36,412 nt of DNA, from NCBI RefSeq assembly GCF_020404845.1, contig NZ_JAIOJZ010000063.1, forward strand, positions 1-36,412. The letters run 5' to 3'. The DNA is from Streptomyces hyderabadensis. GTDB lineage: Bacteria > Actinomycetota > Actinomycetes > Streptomycetales > Streptomycetaceae. Below the pieces are notes generated by a model that saw nothing but the letters and a program-made list of their open reading frames with translations, did not search any database and had not been told where the DNA came from. The first letter of the stretch is position 1. Each line of letters begins with the position of its first letter. Below, piece by piece: positions 33,564 to 36,412 of the stretch. Position numbers and translations under genes: made by a program.

Positions 33564-33899
33564 TCAGCCGTTGGCCTGCTCGTACGCCTCGCGGACCTTC
33601 GCGGGGACACGACCGCGGTCGTTGACGTCCCAGCCGTTCTCCTTCGCCCAGGCGCGGATCGCCGCGGTGTCCTGGCTGCCGCCGGAAGCGGCGCGCGCCT
33701 TGCCGCGACCGCCCGAGGCACGGCCCCCGGTGCGACGGCCACCCTTCAGGTACGGGTCGAGAAGACCCCGGAGCTTGTCCGCGTTGGCGGTGGTGAGGTC
33801 GATCTCGTAGGTCTTGCCGTCCAGTGCGAACGTCACGGTCTCGTCTGCCTCGCCGCCGTCGAGGTCGTCGACAAGAAGGACCTGAACCTTCTGTGCCAC
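33564..33899 (-). CDS. lsr2: Lsr2-family nucleoid-associated xenogeneic silencer
   Basis: Lsr2 is an actinobacterial H-NS analogue that bridges AT-rich DNA and silences acquired and specialised-metabolism genes. The 111-aa product begins VAQKVQVLLVDDLDGGEADETVTFALDGKTYEIDLT (dimerisation domain), has a basic linker, and ends in the DNA-binding domain with the minor-groove R-G-R hook at R95-R97 (VNDRGRVPAKVREAYEQANG). The start is GTG 33899, preceded by AAGGAAAT; the longer frame that reaches 34160 crosses the promoter and is not used. The promoter has a palindrome in its spacer. Convergent with the hypothetical gene, stop codons abutting. Confidence 0.96.
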   Translation of the reverse strand: MAQKVQVLLVDDLDGGEADETVTFALDGKTYEIDLTTANADKLRGLLDPYLKGGRRTGGRASGGRGKARAASGGSQDTAAIRAWAKENGWDVNDRGRVPAKVREAYEQANG

Positions 33900-33965
33900 C
33901 GGATTTCCTTTCATCGATAACTTGGGGGCCGGAGTCCGTCGGCGTCCGCCGTATCGCCGCCCCTT

Positions 33966-33994
33966 GTTATATGCAGTACTGCAGTACGCCGGAA
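33966..33994 (-). promoter_or_regulatory. lsr2 promoter with 12-bp palindrome in the spacer
   Basis: On the minus strand a TATAAC -10 (plus GTTATA, 33966-33971) lies 17 bp from a TTCCGG -35-like hexamer (33989-33994). The spacer contains GTACTGCAGTAC (33976-33987), a perfect 12-bp palindrome, overlapping GCAGTACTGC (33973-33982). An operator inside the spacer would block RNA polymerase binding. It may allow Lsr2 or another regulator to control lsr2. Confidence 0.5.
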
Positions 33995-34251
33995 AGCAAA
34001 CCGCTTTTGCCGGAAAAACACAAACCCCCGGCGGAGACCGGTAGCCCCACTCCGGGCCGGAAACATGCGCGTTTCGGACATAGGGAACCGGGCGGGAACC
34101 CGTGAAGGGCACGTCTCCGGAATAAACCTTGGGCCGCGAAGCGCCACGATGGACTGCCAAGGGAGGCGAAGGGCAGGGAAGGACCGGGACCGGACCGGGA
34201 AGGGCAAGGAAGGGTCGGGAAGGGCCGTGGTTGCCTAGCGCTGTCCGGCGA
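33995..34251. other. Upstream region of lsr2, purine-rich tract
   Basis: No gene is supported. The part next to the lsr2 promoter is less GC-rich (GCTTTTGCCGGAAAAACACAA), as expected near a gene controlled by an AT-binding protein. From about 34155 to 34235 the plus strand carries a G/A-rich tract with repeated GGGAAGG blocks. Confidence 0.45.
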
Positions 34252-34761
34252 TCACAGATGCAGAAGCATCCGGCTGTTGCCCAAGGTGTTCGGTTTCACT
34301 CGTTCGAGCCCCAGGAACTCCGCAACACCCTCGTCATAGGAACGCAGCAGCTCCGCGTACACATCGGTGTCGACCGGCGTCTCCCCGATCTCCACGAAGC
34401 CGTGCTTGCCGAAGAAGTCCACTTCGAAGGTGAGACAGAAAACGCGGCGAACACCGAGCCAGCGGGCCGTGTCCAGCAACTTCTCCAGCAGCTTGTGGCC
34501 GACGCCCGCGCCCTTCAGACCGGGCTTCACCGCGAGAGTCCGCACTTCCGCGAGGTCTTCCCACATCACGTGCAGCGCACCGCAGCCGACCACCTCGGCG
34601 TTGTCGTCCCGTTCCGCGACCCAGAACTCCTGGATGCTCTCGTAAAGCGTCACCATCGCTTTGTCGAGCAGGATGCGGTCGCGCACGTACGCGTCGAGGA
34701 GCCGGCGTACGTCCGGGACATCCCTGGTGCGGGCGCGCCGGACGCTGATGGCATTTGGCAT
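34252..34761 (-). CDS. ArgA-like GNAT amino-acid N-acetyltransferase
   Basis: A 169-aa GNAT-fold acyltransferase resembling the short actinobacterial N-acetylglutamate synthases (Rv2747-type ArgA), which make N-acetylglutamate for arginine biosynthesis. Visible features: RRARTRDVPDVRRLLDAY at the N-terminus, the acetyl-CoA pyrophosphate-binding loop VKPGLKGAGVGHKLLEKLL, and C-terminal FGKHGFVEIGETPVDTDVYAELLRSYDEGVAEFL. It lacks the amino-acid-kinase domain of classical ArgA, normal for this subgroup. ATG 34761. The BlaI-type repressor gene ends 9 bp upstream on the same strand, so the two are likely co-transcribed. Substrate is inferred from similarity in memory, not proven. Confidence 0.8.
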   Translation of the reverse strand: MPNAISVRRARTRDVPDVRRLLDAYVRDRILLDKAMVTLYESIQEFWVAERDDNAEVVGCGALHVMWEDLAEVRTLAVKPGLKGAGVGHKLLEKLLDTARWLGVRRVFCLTFEVDFFGKHGFVEIGETPVDTDVYAELLRSYDEGVAEFLGLERVKPNTLGNSRMLLHL

Positions 34762-34770
34762 GGGGGGACG

Positions 34771-35181
34771 CTATCGCTCGCCGCCCTCCGGTACCGCGCC
34801 GGGTCCCGGCGCCGGGGTTTCCGGTCCCTGCACGATGCGGATGGCGTCTCCGAGTGCCTGGCGCTGTTCCTCGCTCATCATGCCGAAGAAGGCGACGAGG
34901 GCCGCGGCCGGGTTGTCGCTCTGGGACCAGGCGTCGTTCATGAGGGCGGCCGCGTAGGCGGCGCGAGTGGAGACCGCCTCATATCGATAGGCGCGGCCTT
35001 CGGACTCGCGGCGCACCCAGCCCTTCTGATGGAGATTGTCCAAAACGGTCATCACGGTGGTGTACGCGATCGACCGTTCCTGTTGCAGGTCTTCCAGGAC
35101 TTCTCGAACGGTCACGGGGCGGTTCCACTTCCACACCCTCGTCATGACCGCGTCTTCGAGTTCTCCCAATGGGCGAGGCAC
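34771..35181 (-). CDS. BlaI/MecI/CopY-family transcriptional repressor
   Basis: A winged-helix repressor of about 136 aa (from GTG 35181). The domain runs LGELEDAVMTRVWKWNRPVTVREVLEDLQQERSIAYTTVMTVLDNLHQKGWVRRESEGRAYRYEAV, then a helical dimerisation part. The BlaR1-type membrane sensor protease that usually partners BlaI is not present nearby. The start at 35181 is preferred over 35232: TATCGT lies 7 nt upstream, fitting a leaderless start, and the extra 17 residues are Arg/Ser-rich and unlike the family. It probably forms an operon with the acetyltransferase gene 9 bp downstream, and might autoregulate. Confidence 0.9.
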   Translation of the reverse strand: MPRPLGELEDAVMTRVWKWNRPVTVREVLEDLQQERSIAYTTVMTVLDNLHQKGWVRRESEGRAYRYEAVSTRAAYAAALMNDAWSQSDNPAAALVAFFGMMSEEQRQALGDAIRIVQGPETPAPGPGAVPEGGER

Positions 35182-35188
35182 GCTTCGA

Positions 35189-35194
35189 ACGATA
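35189..35194 (-). promoter_or_regulatory. Candidate -10 of blaI-like gene, leaderless layout
   Basis: TATCGT on the minus strand (plus ACGATA) ends 7 nt before the GTG start at 35181, with no ribosome binding site present. Confidence 0.4.
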
Positions 35195-35257
35195 GTGGGA
35201 GATCGGGACGATCGCGTGCCGGACGTGCGCATTCGTCGGAAAACGGGCGCAAAAGGG

Positions 35258-35288
35258 GCGTACGGCTCCTGGGGTGGGAGCCGTACGC
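35258..35288 (-). terminator. Intrinsic terminator after the 59-aa gene
   Basis: Twelve-bp perfect arms (35258-35269 and 35277-35288) around a 7-nt loop. Reading on the minus strand the stem is followed by CCCTTTT, so it should terminate the small membrane-protein transcript before the BlaI gene. Confidence 0.8.
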
Positions 35289-35289
35289 G

Positions 35290-35355
35290 GGGTCGGCCGT
35301 CCGGGTGCGGTCGGCCGTCCGGGGTGCGGTCGGCCGTCCGGGTTCGGTCGGGTCG
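35290..35355. repeat. Tandem GGTCGGCCGTCCGG repeats
   Basis: Three to four near-identical copies (about 17-19 bp period) of GGTCGGCCGTCCGG-type units lie between the terminator and the stop of the 59-aa gene. Each contains the palindrome CGGCCG. No function is known. Confidence 0.75.
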
Positions 35356-35366
35356 TTCGGGTGGCG

Positions 35367-35546
35367 TCAGGCCTTGGGGTGCGGGGACGCCTGCCGGGCG
35401 CCCTCCGCCCGCGCGAGGGTGGCGTCGACGACCGCGTCCTCCTTGGCCTTGTTGGCGCCGCCCTGGGTCTTCACGATCACCCGGATCACGCCGATGAAGA
35501 AGACGGCCATGACGGCCGGGGGCAGGAGCGCGGAGACGTAGTCCAT
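35367..35546 (-). CDS. Small single-pass membrane protein (59 aa)
   Basis: A short frame, MDYVSALLPPAVMAVFFIGV at its start, with one hydrophobic transmembrane helix (about 5-25), a basic stop-transfer and an acidic/basic helical cytoplasmic tail that ends ASPHPKA. Codon use is strongly GC3-biased, as in real Streptomyces genes, and the intrinsic terminator 35258-35288 sits downstream. Small proteins like this are widespread in actinobacteria; function unknown. ATG 35546. The upstream gene (35570-36160) is on the same strand only 23 bp away, so they may be co-transcribed. Confidence 0.8.
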   Translation of the reverse strand: MDYVSALLPPAVMAVFFIGVIRVIVKTQGGANKAKEDAVVDATLARAEGARQASPHPKA

Positions 35547-35569
35547 GGCACCAGGGTAGCCAGGCGCCG

Positions 35570-36160
35570 TCAGCCGGCCGCGAGGTGGTGCCGGGAGTCC
35601 GGGGCGGGTGGCGCCGGCGGGGCCGGTTTGCGGCGCGGGAAGACCTCGCCGGGGGTGGGGACCGGGCGCTTGGGCGTGGCCGGGGCGGCCGGGGCGGGCC
35701 GGGGGGACGGTTTCGGGGCGGGCTTGCGCGCGGGGTCCTTGTCCGGCTGCCGGCCGCCGGGGACGGCGTGGAGGCGGGTGCGGGCGGCGGGGAGCGCGGG
35801 GTGGCAGCGGGCCAGGAGGGCGGCCGCGGCCGGGTTGCCGCGCAGGGCGCCCAGGGCGGCGAGGTCGTCCGCGCCGGGGCGGTGGCCGGCGCCCAGCGCC
35901 TCGTCCAGGAGTGCGAGGTAGCCGGCGGCGGTGCCGGGGAGGGCGGCGCGGTATCGGGCCAGGTCGGCCAGCAGGAAGGTGCGGTGCCGGGCAGCCTCCC
36001 GCATCGCCTCGTCCAGCGACTCTGCGAGCTGGAGGCAGTCCTGGGCCTCCTGGGCGGAGGCCGGGCTGGGGTTCAGGGCGAGGGCGAGGGCTCGCCGGAG
36101 CACGCGCAGCTCCTGAGCACCGAACGCCATGCCGCCGCGGGGTCCGTAAGGCGTGGGCAT
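35570..36160 (-). CDS. Hypothetical Ala/Pro-rich cytoplasmic protein (196 aa)
   Basis: An uncharacterised protein. Residues 12-130 are helical (LRVLRRALALALNPSPASAQEAQDCLQLAESLDEAMREAARHRTFLLADLARYRAALPGTAAGYLALL) and the C-terminal 65 residues are a disordered Pro/Lys/Ala-rich tail. There is no signal peptide or enzymatic motif. ATG 36160 is preceded by TATCGT (plus ACGATA, 36167-36172) 6 nt upstream and no ribosome binding site, a leaderless layout; an in-frame ATG at codon 11 is an alternative. It precedes the 59-aa membrane protein gene by 23 bp. Confidence 0.8.
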   Translation of the reverse strand: MPTPYGPRGGMAFGAQELRVLRRALALALNPSPASAQEAQDCLQLAESLDEAMREAARHRTFLLADLARYRAALPGTAAGYLALLDEALGAGHRPGADDLAALGALRGNPAAAALLARCHPALPAARTRLHAVPGGRQPDKDPARKPAPKPSPRPAPAAPATPKRPVPTPGEVFPRRKPAPPAPPAPDSRHHLAAG

Positions 36161-36179
36161 GGGGCGACGATACGCGCTA

Positions 36180-36412
36180 ATCAGACAAACCTCGCATAGG
36201 GAGCGGGGGTGTGGCGCGTGCGCCCACTCGGATGCGGGGTGCCTCCGGCGGTTGCGCGGGGTGCCTGCGGCGGCCTGTGGGGGGTGGGTGGGGGTGCGCT
36301 ATGCCTGCGGCGCCTGTGCGGGTTTGGTGGGGGTGCGCGTAGCGCGGTGCGTGGTTTGTGGGTCGGGGCCGCGCCGGGGGGTGTTCGTCCTCGGAACGGC
36401 GCGGAATCGGTT
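36180..36412. other. Terminal G-rich, gene-free stretch
   Basis: No gene longer than about 36 codons is supported. The plus strand is rich in G runs and carries recurring GCCTGCGGCG-like and GTGGGGGTGCG-like units. I see no operon signal or RNA gene in it. The window ends before any downstream gene begins. Confidence 0.5.

Noticed and set aside
33900..34160. Upstream extension of the lsr2 frame
   Set aside because: It crosses the promoter and gives an N-terminus absent from the Lsr2 family; GTG 33899 with its ribosome binding site fits.
34129..35541. 470-codon plus-strand frame across lsr2 upstream region, acetyltransferase and BlaI genes
   Set aside because: Antisense shadow of two clear genes, with no domain of its own.

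Overview
The window is high-GC actinobacterial DNA, almost certainly a Streptomyces chromosome and probably core rather than plasmid or prophage. Evidence: strong third-position G/C bias, an Lsr2 xenogeneic silencer, a ClpC unfoldase, the sigE-cseA-cseB-cseC envelope-stress operon, a whiJ-like regulator/DUF397/ATPase cluster, and many GTG starts and leaderless-type promoters. No tRNA, rRNA, insertion sequence, prophage or CRISPR array was found. Gene order (radA-disA ... sigE-cseABC ... clpC ... lsr2) resembles my recollection of the S. coelicolor SCO33xx region; no search was run.

Region 1 (1-8144), genome maintenance and signalling: radA sits behind a promoter matching the PafBC/RecA-NDp DNA-damage consensus. 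It is followed by disA (c-di-AMP synthase), a convergent membrane-anchored secreted protein, a PAP2 phosphatase, a NarL-type two-component pair and mutY. The kinase has an N-terminus built from eight 30-bp DNA repeats and an extra C-terminal extracytoplasmic module.

Region 2 (8145-11957), envelope stress: sigE, cseA (lipoprotein), cseB (response regulator) and cseC (sensor kinase), with a perfect 19-bp palindrome upstream.

Region 3 (12027-20272), accessory metabolism and regulation: a kinase-fold phosphotransferase, an AraC regulator with a VOC protein, a divergent Lrp/LysE exporter pair, a whiJ-type triad (XRE-DUF5753, DUF397, GHKL ATPase), a TetR/DHA2 efflux pair sharing two inverted operator copies, and an M23 endopeptidase behind a long leader.

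Region 4 (20671-29774), the most interesting part: three paralogous NACHT-type STAND NTPases (858, 861 and 1011 aa). Each has a related N-terminal region, an intact Walker A/B NACHT core and a related C-terminal sensor region. The third carries an expanded leucine-rich-repeat-like tail. A secreted HAD acid phosphatase lies between the second and third. This resembles bacterial NACHT immune proteins arranged as a small diversified family, though no effector gene of a known type is obvious.

Region 5 (29786-36412): a 19-bp-arm bidirectional terminator, clpC with a possible coupled small ORF upstream, a hypothetical protein, lsr2 with a palindrome in its promoter spacer, a BlaI-type repressor followed by an ArgA-like N-acetyltransferase, a 59-aa single-pass membrane protein, and a Pro/Ala-rich hypothetical protein. 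The last about 230 bp hold no gene I can support.
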